Source of the DNA: CAZDSS01 sp964508185
GTDB taxonomy: Bacteria > Pseudomonadota > Alphaproteobacteria > Sphingomonadales > Govanellaceae
Length of the DNA stretch: 64,000 nucleotides
Direction of reading: 5' to 3'
Assembly (NCBI GenBank): GCA_964508185.1
Contig: CAZDSS010000001.1
Span: forward strand, 19,406-83,405
A program made the translations under genes and the position numbers. Under the pieces are notes generated by a model. The model did no database searches, was not told where the DNA came from, and saw only the letters and a program-made list of their open reading frames with translations. Every line of letters starts with the position of its first letter. Within the stretch, counting starts at the first letter, position 1. Below are positions 8,052-16,936 of this stretch, one piece after another.

Positions 8052-10220
8052 GTGAAAAGATTTACCCCCTGGCTTCTCGCCTCCACGTCCCTGATGTGGG
8101 GCATTGGCGCGGCGACCGTCGCGTCGGCGCAGTCCAACGCGTTCCTCGAGGAGATCGTGATCTCCGCGCGCAAGATCGAAGAAAGCCTGCAGGACGCCCC
8201 CATCACGGTGAACGCCCGCACCCGCGCCGCGCTCGACCGTCAGGGTGTGACCAATATCGGTCAGCTCAGCAACGTGATCCCCGGCCTGAGCTATGACCAG
8301 GACTTCGGCCGTCGCCTCGACCGTCCGGCGATCCGCGGCCAGTCCTCCATCCTCGGCACGCCGAACGCGGCGTCCTTCCTCGACGGCGTGTTCATTCCGG
8401 ACTCGCTGTTCGGCCCCGAAATGGCCTTCGTCGAGCGCATCGAGGTCATCAAGGGTCCGCAGGCCGCGCTCTATGGCCGTCAGACCTTCTCCGGCGCCAT
8501 CAGCTACGTGTCGCGCCGTCCGTCCAACGAGCTTGAAGGCCAGGTCCGCGTGACCGCCGCCACCCGTGACGAGTTCGACATCCTGGGCACCATCAGCGCC
8601 CCGGTGATCGAGGACAAGCTCTTCATCCAGGCGGGCTTCAACTATTACACCTACGGCGGCACCTACCGGAACAACAACCCGACCGACGACTATTTCGGCG
8701 TCAAGGTGGGCGACGAGGAGACCAAGGCGGGCTCGCTCATGGCGCTCTTCACGCCGAACGAAAATCTCGAGGTGACGCTGCGCTACGCCTACGGCAAGAA
8801 CGACGACGGTCAGGACGCCACCGGCCTGCAGCGGGCGAGCAAGAACAACTGCTTCCCCGATCCGGTCACCAGCACGCCGCGCTACTATTGCGGCGCAGTC
8901 GACATCGATCCCGAGGACATCGCCCTCAACCTCGATGAAGTGCAGGGCGGCCGTCTGACCCGCTCCACCCATCGCGCCGCGGCGATCATCAAGTATGATC
9001 TCAACGGCTATGAACTGGCCTCGGTCTCGGGCTACACCAAGTCCGACGAGCGCCGTCGCGCCGACCTGGACTTCCTGCCGGTGCGCACCATCGGCGGCTC
9101 GCTCCATGCCCGCGATGACAATCTCATCGAAGCCTACAGCCAGGAATTCCGCGTGACCTCTCCGACCACCGAGCGGTTCCGCTGGCTCGGCGGCGTCTAC
9201 TACTATCACGAGGACCGCGACACCGGCCGTCATCGCTTCGTCGCCAACACCTATCAGGACAACGGCACCAACACCATCCGCAACTACGCGGCCTTCGGCA
9301 TGGTGCAGTTCGACCTGACCGACGACCTCACCGCCGGCGCCGAGCTGCGCTATGCGGAAGACAAGCTGGGCCTCGTCGGCGGCGACAACAACTATGACCT
9401 GTCGGTCAAGTTCAAGAGCTGGAACCCGCGCTTCACCCTGAACTATCGCGTCAACGACGACGTGATGCTCTATGGTATCGCGGCCCGCGGCAACAAGCCC
9501 GGCGGCTTCAACTCCGACGCCCGCCTCTCCGGCGACCAGGTGTGGTACGACGAAGAGACGGCCTGGAGCTATGAAGTGGGCGTGAAGAGCGACCTCTTCG
9601 ACAACCGCCTGCGCCTGAACCTCGCCGCCTACTGGATCGAGGGCTCGGACCAGCAGCTGACCCAGGTCGCACTGTTCGGCGCCGACTCCATCTCCTACAT
9701 CGACAATGTCGGCTCGCTGCGCAGCAAGGGCGTCGAAGCCGAAGTGACCGGCGCGGTCACCGACTGGTGGACCCTGCAGGTCAACGGCTCCTACACCAAG
9801 GCGACCTATCAGGAAGGCACTGACGACGAAGTGGGCCGCCTCACCGGCAACCCGAGCCTCGTCGGCAAGTATGCGCCGAACACGCCGAAGTATCAGCTCG
9901 CCGTGATCTCCGACATGAACATGGAGCTCGCTGACGGCTGGACCGGCTTCCTGAACGCCAGCTTCACCTATCGCTCCAAGAAGTTCGACCAGGTCGGCAA
10001 CTTCGCCTGGATCGAAGGCCGCGAGGTGGTGGACGCCCGCGTCGGTGTGGAGAACGACACCTACAGCTTCACGCTGTTCGTGCGGAACCTCTTCGACAAC
10101 CGCGATCCGGTGGGCGTGATCCGCTATGTGGACTTCGCCACGGCGGGCAATCCGCGCGGCTTCCAGGTGGGCCTGCCGCGGGGCCGTCAGTTCGGCATCA
10201 CCGTGGACGCCAAGTTCTAA
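8052..10220 (+). CDS. TonB-dependent outer-membrane receptor 1
   Basis: Outer-membrane active transporter energised by TonB, about 722 residues. The start is GTG 8052 with AGGAGG six bases upstream; it opens with a Sec signal peptide (MKRFTPWLL to VASAQ). The plug domain follows: EEIVISARKIEESLQDAP (TonB-box region), AIRGQSSI, VERIEVIKGPQAALYGRQTFSGAISYVSRRP. The barrel ends in the C-terminal signature GRQFGITVDAKF with a terminal Phe. Substrate cannot be read; such receptors import siderophores, vitamins, glycans or aromatic compounds. The adjacent catabolic genes and the operator-like site suggest a pathway substrate rather than iron. Convergent with receptor 2; each gene has its own terminator. 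Confidence 0.95.
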   Translation: MKRFTPWLLASTSLMWGIGAATVASAQSNAFLEEIVISARKIEESLQDAPITVNARTRAALDRQGVTNIGQLSNVIPGLSYDQDFGRRLDRPAIRGQSSILGTPNAASFLDGVFIPDSLFGPEMAFVERIEVIKGPQAALYGRQTFSGAISYVSRRPSNELEGQVRVTAATRDEFDILGTISAPVIEDKLFIQAGFNYYTYGGTYRNNNPTDDYFGVKVGDEETKAGSLMALFTPNENLEVTLRYAYGKNDDGQDATGLQRASKNNCFPDPVTSTPRYYCGAVDIDPEDIALNLDEVQGGRLTRSTHRAAAIIKYDLNGYELASVSGYTKSDERRRADLDFLPVRTIGGSLHARDDNLIEAYSQEFRVTSPTTERFRWLGGVYYYHEDRDTGRHRFVANTYQDNGTNTIRNYAAFGMVQFDLTDDLTAGAELRYAEDKLGLVGGDNNYDLSVKFKSWNPRFTLNYRVNDDVMLYGIAARGNKPGGFNSDARLSGDQVWYDEETAWSYEVGVKSDLFDNRLRLNLAAYWIEGSDQQLTQVALFGADSISYIDNVGSLRSKGVEAEVTGAVTDWWTLQVNGSYTKATYQEGTDDEVGRLTGNPSLVGKYAPNTPKYQLAVISDMNMELADGWTGFLNASFTYRSKKFDQVGNFAWIEGREVVDARVGVENDTYSFTLFVRNLFDNRDPVGVIRYVDFATAGNPRGFQVGLPRGRQFGITVDAKF

Positions 10221-10273
10221 ACCCGTTTCGAGGGGGCGGGGCGGCCACCGGGCCGCCCGCGTCGGACGAGAAA

Positions 10274-10307
10274 AACCCGTCGCCACGCAAGTGGCGGCGG
10301 GTTTTTT
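10274..10307 (+). terminator. Terminator of TonB receptor 1
   Basis: Hairpin AACCCGTCGCCAC-GCAA-GTGGCGGCGGGTT followed by a T run at 10302-10307. Confidence 0.9.
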
Positions 10308-10346
10308 CTTGCGTGCCGTCCGTACTCTCGCCCCATGCTGTGGACG

Positions 10347-10380
10347 AAAAAAGACCCGCCGCCCTTGCGGGCGGCGGGGT
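10347..10380 (-). terminator. Terminator of TonB receptor 2 (minus strand)
   Basis: On the minus strand ACCCCGCCGCCC-GCAA-GGGCGGCGGGT is followed by CTTTTTT, 18 bp past the stop of receptor 2. Confidence 0.9.
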
Positions 10381-10397
10381 GCCGTCAACAGTTGGGG

Positions 10398-12965
10398 TCA
10401 GAAGCGGAAGCTGGTGCGCAGCCCGAAGGTCCGCGGATCGGGCAGCGTGGCGCTGATGGCGCTGGTGGACGAGGAGAGGCCGAGGATCACGCGATCCACG
10501 TCCCCGGTCTTGACGTCCGCCGACTTGATGGTGTCGTCGTCGAAGATGTTGTCCACATAAAGCACCACTTCCCAGTTGTCGGTGGTGAGACCCAGCCGGG
10601 CGTCGGCCATGAAATAGCCCGCGAGATCGCGCGCGTTGGACTGGTCGATGTAGCGGCTCGACTGATAGATGCCGTCCAGTTCGGCGAACCAGCTCGCGCC
10701 GGGCAGGATGAAGTCGGCCGCGGCAGTGTAGCCCGCGGACGCCACCAGCGAATGCTTCGGCGTCTTTTCAAGCCGGTTGCCCGCGAGATCCAGCTCGCAC
10801 AGCATCTTGCCGTCGAACAGCGCCGGCTTGCAGCCCGGCGCCGTCAGGATCGTGGACTTGCTGTTGGAATAGAAGGTGAAGTCCTTGTACTTGGCGTCGA
10901 GATAGGTGTAGCCGAGGGACAGCCGGAATTCCGGCGTCACCCGCCACATGCCCTCGAATTCGAGGCCCTTGATGCGCGCTTCGCCGGCATTCTCGATGAT
11001 CGCCACCGGATAGCCCGAAGGCGTGCTGGTGGTCGAGACCACCTGCTTGTTGGTGTAGTCCTGCCAGAACAGGGCGATGTTGGTCAGCACGCGGCCGCCA
11101 AACCAGGTGAACTTGCCGCCCAGCTCATAGGACCACATGACTTCCGAATCGAAGGCGAGCTCGTCATGGTCGCCGTCGAGATCGGTGTCGAACCAGGCGC
11201 CCGCGGCGACCGTCGAGGTGCCGCCCGGCTTCACCCCCTTGGCGACGGAGGCGTAAAGGAGCTTGCTGTCCTCAGGCTTCCATTCAAGGGTGAAGCGCGG
11301 CGTCCAGTAATTGTTCTTGGTGTCGATCCGCGTCGGCACGCCATAGACGGAGGCGAGGGTGCGGCCGTCGCTCAGCACGCTCGACGGGCCATAGACCGGC
11401 GGCACGAAGGCGCTTGTGGCGAAGGGATCGCCGCAGATCACGCCGTAGGCGTTGGTCGGCAGGCCGCAATCGGTGCCGATGACCGTTTCCTCTTCCTCCG
11501 AATAGCGGGTTTCGGCCGTGAACTTGATCTCGTCGGTGATCGACCAGGCAAGCGCCCCATAGACCGACCAGTGGTCCGTGTTGCGGTGATTGACGTCCGG
11601 CGCGTGGATCAGGTCGGGGTAAAGCGGCGTCGCGCCGTTTTCGGCGCAATCGGCCGAACGGGCGGGCGAGCAGGTGACGATCGCCGTATTGGCCTCACGC
11701 TTGGCGTCCTCGGTCCAGAACAGGCCGCCGACGCTCATCTGCACCGGGAAGTCCCAGTTGGACGAGAAGCGCAGCTCCTGGCTGAACTGCTTGGTGAGCG
11801 TATCGCTGTCCTGAACGCTCGTGCGTTCCGAGACATCGACCGCCGAACCCGCCGGGCCGCGGAGGATGGCGTCCTGGTCATAGTCCTGCCGGTTATGGCT
11901 GGTGGCGCGGGTGAAGCCGGTCCAGGAATTGATGGTGCCGTTGGACAGCTCCCAGCTCGCGACCAGGCTGCCGCGCAGCACGTCACGCTCGAAACCGCGG
12001 AAGCGCTCGCCCGTCAGCGGATCGGGGCTGTGCAGCGGACGGCCGAGCTCGTCGCCGTCGGGCACGCGGCCGCTGAAGATGGCAAACGGCGCGGAGCTCA
12101 CGACGCCGCCCGCCACCGCTTCGGCGAAGGCCGCATTGTCCGCTGGATTCACGAGGCCGCTGTTGCTGCGGATGAGGTACTGGGCCTCGGGATCGAACTC
12201 GTCCTCGAAATATTCAAGGCGCGCCTTGACGGAGAAATTGTCGGCGGGGGTGAAGAACAGGGTGCCCGCCGTGCCGAAGCCGTCGCCGCCGCCGAGACGG
12301 CTCAGCGTCGCCTCGTCGCGATGGAAGCCGCGCTTGGTCCAGTAGGTGCCGCTGATGCGGCCCGCAAGCTTGCCTTCGACGATGGGGCCGGAGACGCCGC
12401 CGCTCACGTCATAGCGGCCGTGGCTGCCGATGCCGATATTGCCGTCGACGCTCAGTTCGTCGCCCGGATCCTTGGTGACGTACTGGATCGCGCCGGCGAA
12501 GGCGCTGCGGCCGTAGTCCACGCTGTGCGGGCCGCGCACGATCTCGATGCGCTGGATGTCGAGAAGGCGGGTGGACAGCAGGATGCCGGCGCCGGGCGAC
12601 GCCACCGCCTCGCTGCTGACGTCGATGCCATCGACCAGCACCGCGGCGCTGGCGCGGCCGCGGGTCGGAGCCAGGCCGCGAATGGTGATGTTGGCGCCTT
12701 CGGGGGTGGAGGCCTTGTCGAAGATGATCGAGGGCGAATATTTCGCAACGTCGCCCACGTCGCTGATGGACAGGCGCTCGATCTGCAGTTCCGAGAAGGC
12801 CTGGATGCTGACGGGCACGTCCTGAAGAAGCTCGGTCTTCTTGCGCGCTGTCACGACGATTTCGTCGAAGCCGCCGCCCCGGTCGGCGGTCTCCGCCACG
12901 GCCCCGCAAACCATCAGGGCCTGCAGGGACACGGTCATGGCAAGGGTCTTGAGATTTGGTCTCAC
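10398..12965 (-). CDS. TonB-dependent outer-membrane receptor 2
   Basis: A larger TonB receptor (855 residues) starting at GTG 12965 after GGGGAGAG. Signal peptide MRPNLKTLAM to GAVAE, plug domain from DEIVVTARKKTELLQDVPVSI through TIRGLAPTRGRASAAVLVDGI to IEIVRGPHSVDYGRSAFAGAIQYVTKDP, and barrel ending RTFGLRTSFRF with terminal Phe. It lies 27 bp downstream of an unknown multi-pass membrane protein on the same strand, so the two are probably one operon. Such a pairing suggests that the inner-membrane partner handles the same ligand. Substrate unknown. Confidence 0.95.
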   Translation of the reverse strand: MRPNLKTLAMTVSLQALMVCGAVAETADRGGGFDEIVVTARKKTELLQDVPVSIQAFSELQIERLSISDVGDVAKYSPSIIFDKASTPEGANITIRGLAPTRGRASAAVLVDGIDVSSEAVASPGAGILLSTRLLDIQRIEIVRGPHSVDYGRSAFAGAIQYVTKDPGDELSVDGNIGIGSHGRYDVSGGVSGPIVEGKLAGRISGTYWTKRGFHRDEATLSRLGGGDGFGTAGTLFFTPADNFSVKARLEYFEDEFDPEAQYLIRSNSGLVNPADNAAFAEAVAGGVVSSAPFAIFSGRVPDGDELGRPLHSPDPLTGERFRGFERDVLRGSLVASWELSNGTINSWTGFTRATSHNRQDYDQDAILRGPAGSAVDVSERTSVQDSDTLTKQFSQELRFSSNWDFPVQMSVGGLFWTEDAKREANTAIVTCSPARSADCAENGATPLYPDLIHAPDVNHRNTDHWSVYGALAWSITDEIKFTAETRYSEEEETVIGTDCGLPTNAYGVICGDPFATSAFVPPVYGPSSVLSDGRTLASVYGVPTRIDTKNNYWTPRFTLEWKPEDSKLLYASVAKGVKPGGTSTVAAGAWFDTDLDGDHDELAFDSEVMWSYELGGKFTWFGGRVLTNIALFWQDYTNKQVVSTTSTPSGYPVAIIENAGEARIKGLEFEGMWRVTPEFRLSLGYTYLDAKYKDFTFYSNSKSTILTAPGCKPALFDGKMLCELDLAGNRLEKTPKHSLVASAGYTAAADFILPGASWFAELDGIYQSSRYIDQSNARDLAGYFMADARLGLTTDNWEVVLYVDNIFDDDTIKSADVKTGDVDRVILGLSSSTSAISATLPDPRTFGLRTSFRF

Positions 12966-12992
12966 GTTACTCTCCCCAATTTTGCTGGTGAA

Positions 12993-13898
12993 TTATGATT
13001 GCCTGGTCAGGTTGTCGCTCTTGCCCCCCTGCTTCTGCCGGCGCTGCGGCAGGAAGGCTGTGGACACGATGAGCGCGACGAAGATCAGGAAGACGCCCCA
13101 CATCTCCCAGGTGTAGTCCATGGGGCGGATCCAGACTTCCTCGTAGAAGCCGTATTTCGGCAGGAACTCCCCGAAGGGGATCCAGAAGATGGCCTTGGTG
13201 GGAATGGCGTAGCGGATGCCGGCCATCACGCGGTTGAACTTGGACAGGCGCCACATGAGATAGAGGGACCAGACGGCAAGGACCGCAACGAGGCCGTAGG
13301 TCACCGGATTGTGGTAGCCGAGGAAACGCCCGTCGCCCATGTAGAGGGACACCGCATAGCAGAACCAGGTGACGAACAGGGTTTCCATGAAGGTGATGCG
13401 GGTGAAGTTCCGCCCGTCGCCGGATGCCGCCTTGCCGAGATCGAGCCGGAGCTTGCGCTGGATCCAGCGGAAGGCGTTGCACTTGGTGTCCTTGTTGAGG
13501 ACGAAGAACAGAAGCGCGGCGATGCAGATGCCGGTTGAGCCCTGGATGAACAGCAGGCCCGGCGAGCGGCTCTGCGTCGGCGTCAGGGCGATGGGCGAAA
13601 GCTCGAGATCGATCTGGTTGTAGAAGAAGCCGTAGGACGCCCAGCCGAGCCAGACGAGAAGCCCGGCGGCGAAGCCGAGGAGCGTCCCGCGCACCTCGCT
13701 GTCCCGCTTGATGCCGTAGACGAGCAGGGCAAGCCCCGCGAAGCCGAAGCCGATATGAACCCAGCTCGTGTATTCGCGCGGAAAGATTTCCTTGATGGCG
13801 ACGCTGATGCTGTGGGCCACCGGATTGGCGAGCAGCACCGCGATGAAGGCGAAGAGGCCGATGAACGGCGGTCGGTATAGGCGCTTGAGCGCTGTCAT
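12993..13898 (-). CDS. Multi-pass inner-membrane protein of unknown function
   Basis: I do not recognise this 301-residue protein. It has about seven hydrophobic segments: FIGLFAFIAVLLANPVAHSI near 12, SWVHIGFGFAGLALLVYGI near 45, a strongly hydrophobic stretch at about 70-92, LLFIQGSTGICIAALLFFVL near 115-135, FVTWFCYAVSLYMG near 175, VTYGLVAVLAVWSLYLMW near 198, and a C-terminal MWGVFLIFVALIVSTAFL. The tail is basic (PQRRQKQGGKSDNLTRQ). No transporter, kinase or cytochrome motif is evident; His and Trp are scattered, with no CxxCH. Start ATG 13898 follows GAGGGGAGA. Immediately upstream of TonB receptor 2. It could be a permease for the ligand, or a redox or sensor membrane protein. Confidence 0.7.
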   Translation of the reverse strand: MTALKRLYRPPFIGLFAFIAVLLANPVAHSISVAIKEIFPREYTSWVHIGFGFAGLALLVYGIKRDSEVRGTLLGFAAGLLVWLGWASYGFFYNQIDLELSPIALTPTQSRSPGLLFIQGSTGICIAALLFFVLNKDTKCNAFRWIQRKLRLDLGKAASGDGRNFTRITFMETLFVTWFCYAVSLYMGDGRFLGYHNPVTYGLVAVLAVWSLYLMWRLSKFNRVMAGIRYAIPTKAIFWIPFGEFLPKYGFYEEVWIRPMDYTWEMWGVFLIFVALIVSTAFLPQRRQKQGGKSDNLTRQS

Positions 13899-14250
13899 GA
13901 TTGTCTCCCCTCTTGCCGCGGCGGCTCCGTACTACTGCCGGATCTCTTGTCGCGCGGCTTATCCTGAATCACCGTCGCCGCCATTCCTTCGGATGTTGCG
14001 TGGCGCAAGATCCGGATGTGGCAGCGGCGAATGATGGTTCTTGTGAGATTTTTTGGATCCCGGGTCCTCCACAGGACGGGCAGCGGATGTCCAGCCTGCG
14101 ACGCGGGCGCAAAATCATGCGCCCGTCGGCAAGCCTTCAGATCCGTCACCTGTCGTGGGGAGCCTTAACCCAGGAACGATGCGCTAGCATGCTCCCGTCT
14201 ACTCTCGGCGGAGTACAAGGTCGGGGGCATTCCCGCTTAGTATGACGTTA

Positions 14251-14282
14251 TAATCTTAATACCGGATAATCTTAATACCGGA
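14251..14282. repeat. Perfect tandem duplication of a 16-bp unit
   Basis: TAATCTTAATACCGGA occurs twice without a gap (14251-14266 and 14267-14282). Each unit carries TTAATAC, resembling half of the ATAC-type operator elements found elsewhere in the window. Confidence 0.85.
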
Positions 14283-14299
14283 AATTTTCGCGGATGTCA

Positions 14300-14330
14300 C
14301 TCCCAAAGGCCGGAATTCGGCCTTCGGGAG
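14300..14330 (-). terminator. Hairpin downstream of the imide/amide hydrolase operon
   Basis: CTCCCAAAGGCC and GGCCTTCGGGAG form a 12-bp stem with one G-T wobble around a short loop, 20 bp past the stop at 14350. No strong U-tract follows, so termination may be inefficient. Confidence 0.6.
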
Positions 14331-14349
14331 TGCAGCAGGCGGGAAATTA

Positions 14350-15264
14350 TCAGCGTTGCGCAAGCCACGCGTCGACGATTTCGCCGGCGCTTGCGGACCA
14401 GGTGGCGGACTGGCCGGCAAGCCAGCCGAGCGTCTCGTCAAGGTCGGCGATGCGGTAGGGCAGGCCCATGATGTAGGGCGTGAGCGTGATCGCAAGGACC
14501 CGTCCGCCCTTTTCGGCGGCGAGGGTCGCATAGGCGTCCTTCATCTGGATCGCCCAGTCCTTCTCGCTGTTCTGGCAGACATTGATGATCTGCCGGTCCG
14601 ACAGCTCGTGATTGACGGGGAGGTTGATGATCTCGCCCGCTTCCGTCTTCATCACATAGGGCAGGTCATCGTTCGGCCAGTCGAGGACATATTCGACGCC
14701 CGCTTCCGTCAGCAGCCGCAGGGTGTTGAACGACTGCGAACGGGCGATGGAATGCCAGCCGCGCGGACGCTGGCCCGTCGCCTTCTCGAGACGATCGAGG
14801 GCGTCACGGATGAGCTGCCGCTCCTCCGCCTCGTCCTGGCCGCCGTACTGAATGCCGTTCATGTCGGTCGAATGGGCGACGATCTCGTGGCCCGCCGCCT
14901 GCACGTCGCGCACCAGCGGCTGATAGCGTTCGGCGATCGCGGCGTTCATGGCGATCGATGCCTTGATGCCATGCTTCGCGAAGAGATCGAGGAAGCGGTA
15001 GAAGCCGACCCGCGTGCCGTATTCCCGCGCGGTGTAGTGGCGAAGGTCGGGGTAGGGCGTCTGCATGTGCCCCGGCGCCTTGAACGGCTTGTCCTTCACG
15101 GTGAGCGGGAACCATTCGAGCGGCACGACGACGCACAGCGCCACGTTCTTGCCGCCCGGCCAGGTCACGGGCTTGCGTTCGAAGATGTTGGACCAGGGAT
15201 AGAGGTCATGGTCCATGCCGTGCCGGCGCTTGGGATATTCGAGATAGGAGGGATCGAGGCTCAT
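14350..15264 (-). CDS. Polysaccharide-deacetylase-fold hydrolase 2 (PuuE/cyclic-imidase-like)
   Basis: NodB-fold hydrolase of 304 residues, of the branch that contains PuuE allantoinases and cyclic imide hydrolases rather than true chitin deacetylases. Visible blocks are WPGGKNVALCVVVPLEW, YGTRVGFYRFLDLFAKHGIKASIAMN, GHEIVAHSTDMNG (histidine metal site) and RGWHSIARSQSFNTLRLLTEAGVEYVLDW. No signal peptide, so cytoplasmic. It overlaps the preceding paralogue by 4 bp (ATGA) and is the last gene of the four-gene leftward operon HMGL-like, cysteine hydrolase, hydrolase 1, hydrolase 2. Clustering with an amidase argues for ring opening of an imide or ureide; substrate unproven. Confidence 0.82.
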   Translation of the reverse strand: MSLDPSYLEYPKRRHGMDHDLYPWSNIFERKPVTWPGGKNVALCVVVPLEWFPLTVKDKPFKAPGHMQTPYPDLRHYTAREYGTRVGFYRFLDLFAKHGIKASIAMNAAIAERYQPLVRDVQAAGHEIVAHSTDMNGIQYGGQDEAEERQLIRDALDRLEKATGQRPRGWHSIARSQSFNTLRLLTEAGVEYVLDWPNDDLPYVMKTEAGEIINLPVNHELSDRQIINVCQNSEKDWAIQMKDAYATLAAEKGGRVLAITLTPYIMGLPYRIADLDETLGWLAGQSATWSASAGEIVDAWLAQR

Positions 15265-16178
15265 GCGGCGTCTCCCTTGCGGCGGGCGATGTCGGCCACG
15301 ACCGCATCGTAGTAGTTTTCGTAATAGTGGTCGGCGATTTCCCGCGCCGTGGTGATCCAGACGTCGGGCTGGCGCGACACGTAATCAAGGAATTCGGCGA
15401 AGGGGCCGATGCGATGCGGCTGACCGATCAAATAGGCGTGCAGCGGCACGCACATCACGGTGCCGGACCTTTCGCCTTCTTCCATCAGCTGGTCGAACTG
15501 CCGCTTGAGGCAATCCGCATACTGCCGCGGCGACATGTTGTAGACGAAGAAGCCGTAGTGGTCGTTGACCTCGAGGCTGTAGGGCATGGAGATGAGCTTG
15601 CCCTTCTTCACATGCACCGGCTGCGGCTGGTCGTCCTGGAACAGGTCGCAGGTATAGCGGATGCCGTATTCGGCCAGAAGATCCATGGTGCGTTCCGTAT
15701 GGGTCAGCGCCGGGGCCAGCCAGCCCTGGATGGTCTGCCCGGTGCAGTCGCGCACGGTCTTGATGGAATCCTCGATGATCGCCCGTTCCTGGGCTTCGTC
15801 CATGCCGTAGCAGTAGCGCGTGTTGTAGATGCCGTGGGAGAAGAACTCCCAGTTGCGCTCGTTGGCGGCCTGGATGATTTCCGGGTGATGCTGGCACATG
15901 GCGACGGACAGCGACACGGAGCCGCGCATGCCGTACTTGTCCATGGCCTCCATCATGCGCCAGTGACCGACGCGATTGCCGTAGTCGCGATGCGCATAGC
16001 CCTGCACGTCGGGATGGGGCTTGGTCCAGGACTTGCGGAACGGATTGGCCGGCGGGTCGAGTTCGTAGAACTCGATGTTGGGCGCGATCCAGAAGGCGAG
16101 CTTCTTGCCGCCCGGCCAGACGATCTTCGGTCGATCGCGGTAGGGCCAGAAATCGTAAAGTTCGGGGTCAGCTTTCAT
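15261..16178 (-). CDS. Polysaccharide-deacetylase-fold hydrolase 1 (PuuE/cyclic-imidase-like)
   Basis: Paralogue of the next gene, 305 residues. Blocks include WPGGKKLAFWIAPNIEFYEL, DYGNRVGHWRMMEAMDKYGMRGSVSLSV, NWEFFSHGIYNTRYCYGMDE and QGWLAPALTHTERTMDLLAEYGIRYTCD, which match the PuuE-like branch of the NodB family. The protein lacks a signal peptide. It may form a hetero-oligomer with hydrolase 2 or take a different ring. It follows the isochorismatase-type amidase by 24 bp; together they look like an imide-to-half-amide-to-diacid set (inference from the known CIH plus half-amidase pathway). Confidence 0.82.
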   Translation of the reverse strand: MKADPELYDFWPYRDRPKIVWPGGKKLAFWIAPNIEFYELDPPANPFRKSWTKPHPDVQGYAHRDYGNRVGHWRMMEAMDKYGMRGSVSLSVAMCQHHPEIIQAANERNWEFFSHGIYNTRYCYGMDEAQERAIIEDSIKTVRDCTGQTIQGWLAPALTHTERTMDLLAEYGIRYTCDLFQDDQPQPVHVKKGKLISMPYSLEVNDHYGFFVYNMSPRQYADCLKRQFDQLMEEGERSGTVMCVPLHAYLIGQPHRIGPFAEFLDYVSRQPDVWITTAREIADHYYENYYDAVVADIARRKGDAA

Positions 16179-16202
16179 CTGCCGTCTTGTCCCTTGCGTC
16201 GT

Positions 16203-16907
16203 TCATGCCTTGGGTTGGTAGGCCTTGAGCCAGTCGATCACCACCTGCACGGGCTCCACGTCGGCATATTTGAGCTGCAGGTCGGTGAGATTGGCGTAGT
16301 GGTAGCTTTCATGCTTGTCGGCCACGCATTCGATCGGAACGATGGTGCGATAGCCGCGGGACAGGGCGTCGACGGCGCCGGCGCGCACGCAGCCCGAGGT
16401 GGAGCCGCCGGTCAGGATCACGGTGTCCACCTTGAGATAGACCAGCAGGCTCTGCAGCGGCGTCTCGAAGAACGGCGACGGCATCCGCTTGTCATAGATA
16501 TAGTCGCGGTCGTAATCGATCTCGCAGCGGTCGTCGAACTCGTGGCGGCGCGAGCCGTACTTGATGTTCTGCAGGCTGTCGGGGGTGTTGGTGCGGGTGC
16601 CCCAGACGCCCGCGTCGGTGCCGTCGTTGCGATAGGCGACGCGGGTCCAGACCACCGGCATTCCCTTCTCGCGGGCGAGGCGGGAGATGGTGTTCACATA
16701 TTCGATCTGCCGCGGATCGGTCTCGTACGCGGTCTTGAACTCGTCGATCTTGGTATAGGCCTTCTGCAGGTCGATATTGACGATCGCCGCCTTCTCGCCG
16801 AAGCCGAACTTGTTGCGGCCCGGATTGGCCATCACTTCCTCAAAGAGCTCCCGCGCCGTCTTGTTCTCGCGGATCATGCGGGTGCCGATGATTTTCTCTT
16901 CACTCAT
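16203..16907 (-). CDS. Isochorismatase-family cysteine amidohydrolase (N-carbamoylsarcosine amidase/maleamate amidase-like)
   Basis: Cysteine hydrolase of 234 residues that would cleave an amide to acid plus ammonia. The triad is visible: Asp in VNIDLQKAY, Lys in IYDKRMPSPF and Cys in GGSTSGCVRAGAVDA. The N-terminal extension of about 40 residues and the length resemble N-carbamoylsarcosine amidase and maleamate amidase (NicF). It lies between the HMG-CoA-lyase-like gene and the two NodB-fold hydrolases in one operon. In the suggested route it converts a maleamate-type half-amide to the diacid. Start ATG 16907 preceded by GAGAACAAGAGAG. Confidence 0.87.
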   Translation of the reverse strand: MSEEKIIGTRMIRENKTARELFEEVMANPGRNKFGFGEKAAIVNIDLQKAYTKIDEFKTAYETDPRQIEYVNTISRLAREKGMPVVWTRVAYRNDGTDAGVWGTRTNTPDSLQNIKYGSRRHEFDDRCEIDYDRDYIYDKRMPSPFFETPLQSLLVYLKVDTVILTGGSTSGCVRAGAVDALSRGYRTIVPIECVADKHESYHYANLTDLQLKYADVEPVQVVIDWLKAYQPKA

Positions 16908-16936
16908 CTCTCTTGTTCTCCTGACTGATTGACGGC

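Larger units (their letters stand above)
13899..14349. other. 451-bp intergenic region, AT-rich, with repeat and terminator
   Basis: No convincing gene. It holds the terminator of the leftward hydrolase operon (14300-14330), a tandem 16-bp repeat (14251-14282) and an AT-rich tract near 14238-14282 that could carry the promoter of the membrane protein and TonB receptor 2 operon, about 340 bp from its start. The long leader between may hold regulatory RNA, but I see no known riboswitch. Confidence 0.5.

Noticed and set aside
7977..10388. Long minus-strand open frame of about 800 codons opposite TonB receptor 1
   Set aside because: The plus-strand protein has a signal peptide, plug and barrel motifs; the antisense frame is repetitive in Val, Ala and Gly and arises from GC-rich codon bias. 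The same applies to the long antisense frames at 10335-12998, 39601-41256 and 21669-23711.
14221..14282. GTAT-N8-ATAC operator in the TonB receptor 2 leader
   Set aside because: GTAT and ATAC halves are present but 15 bp apart, not 8, so the site does not fit the class.
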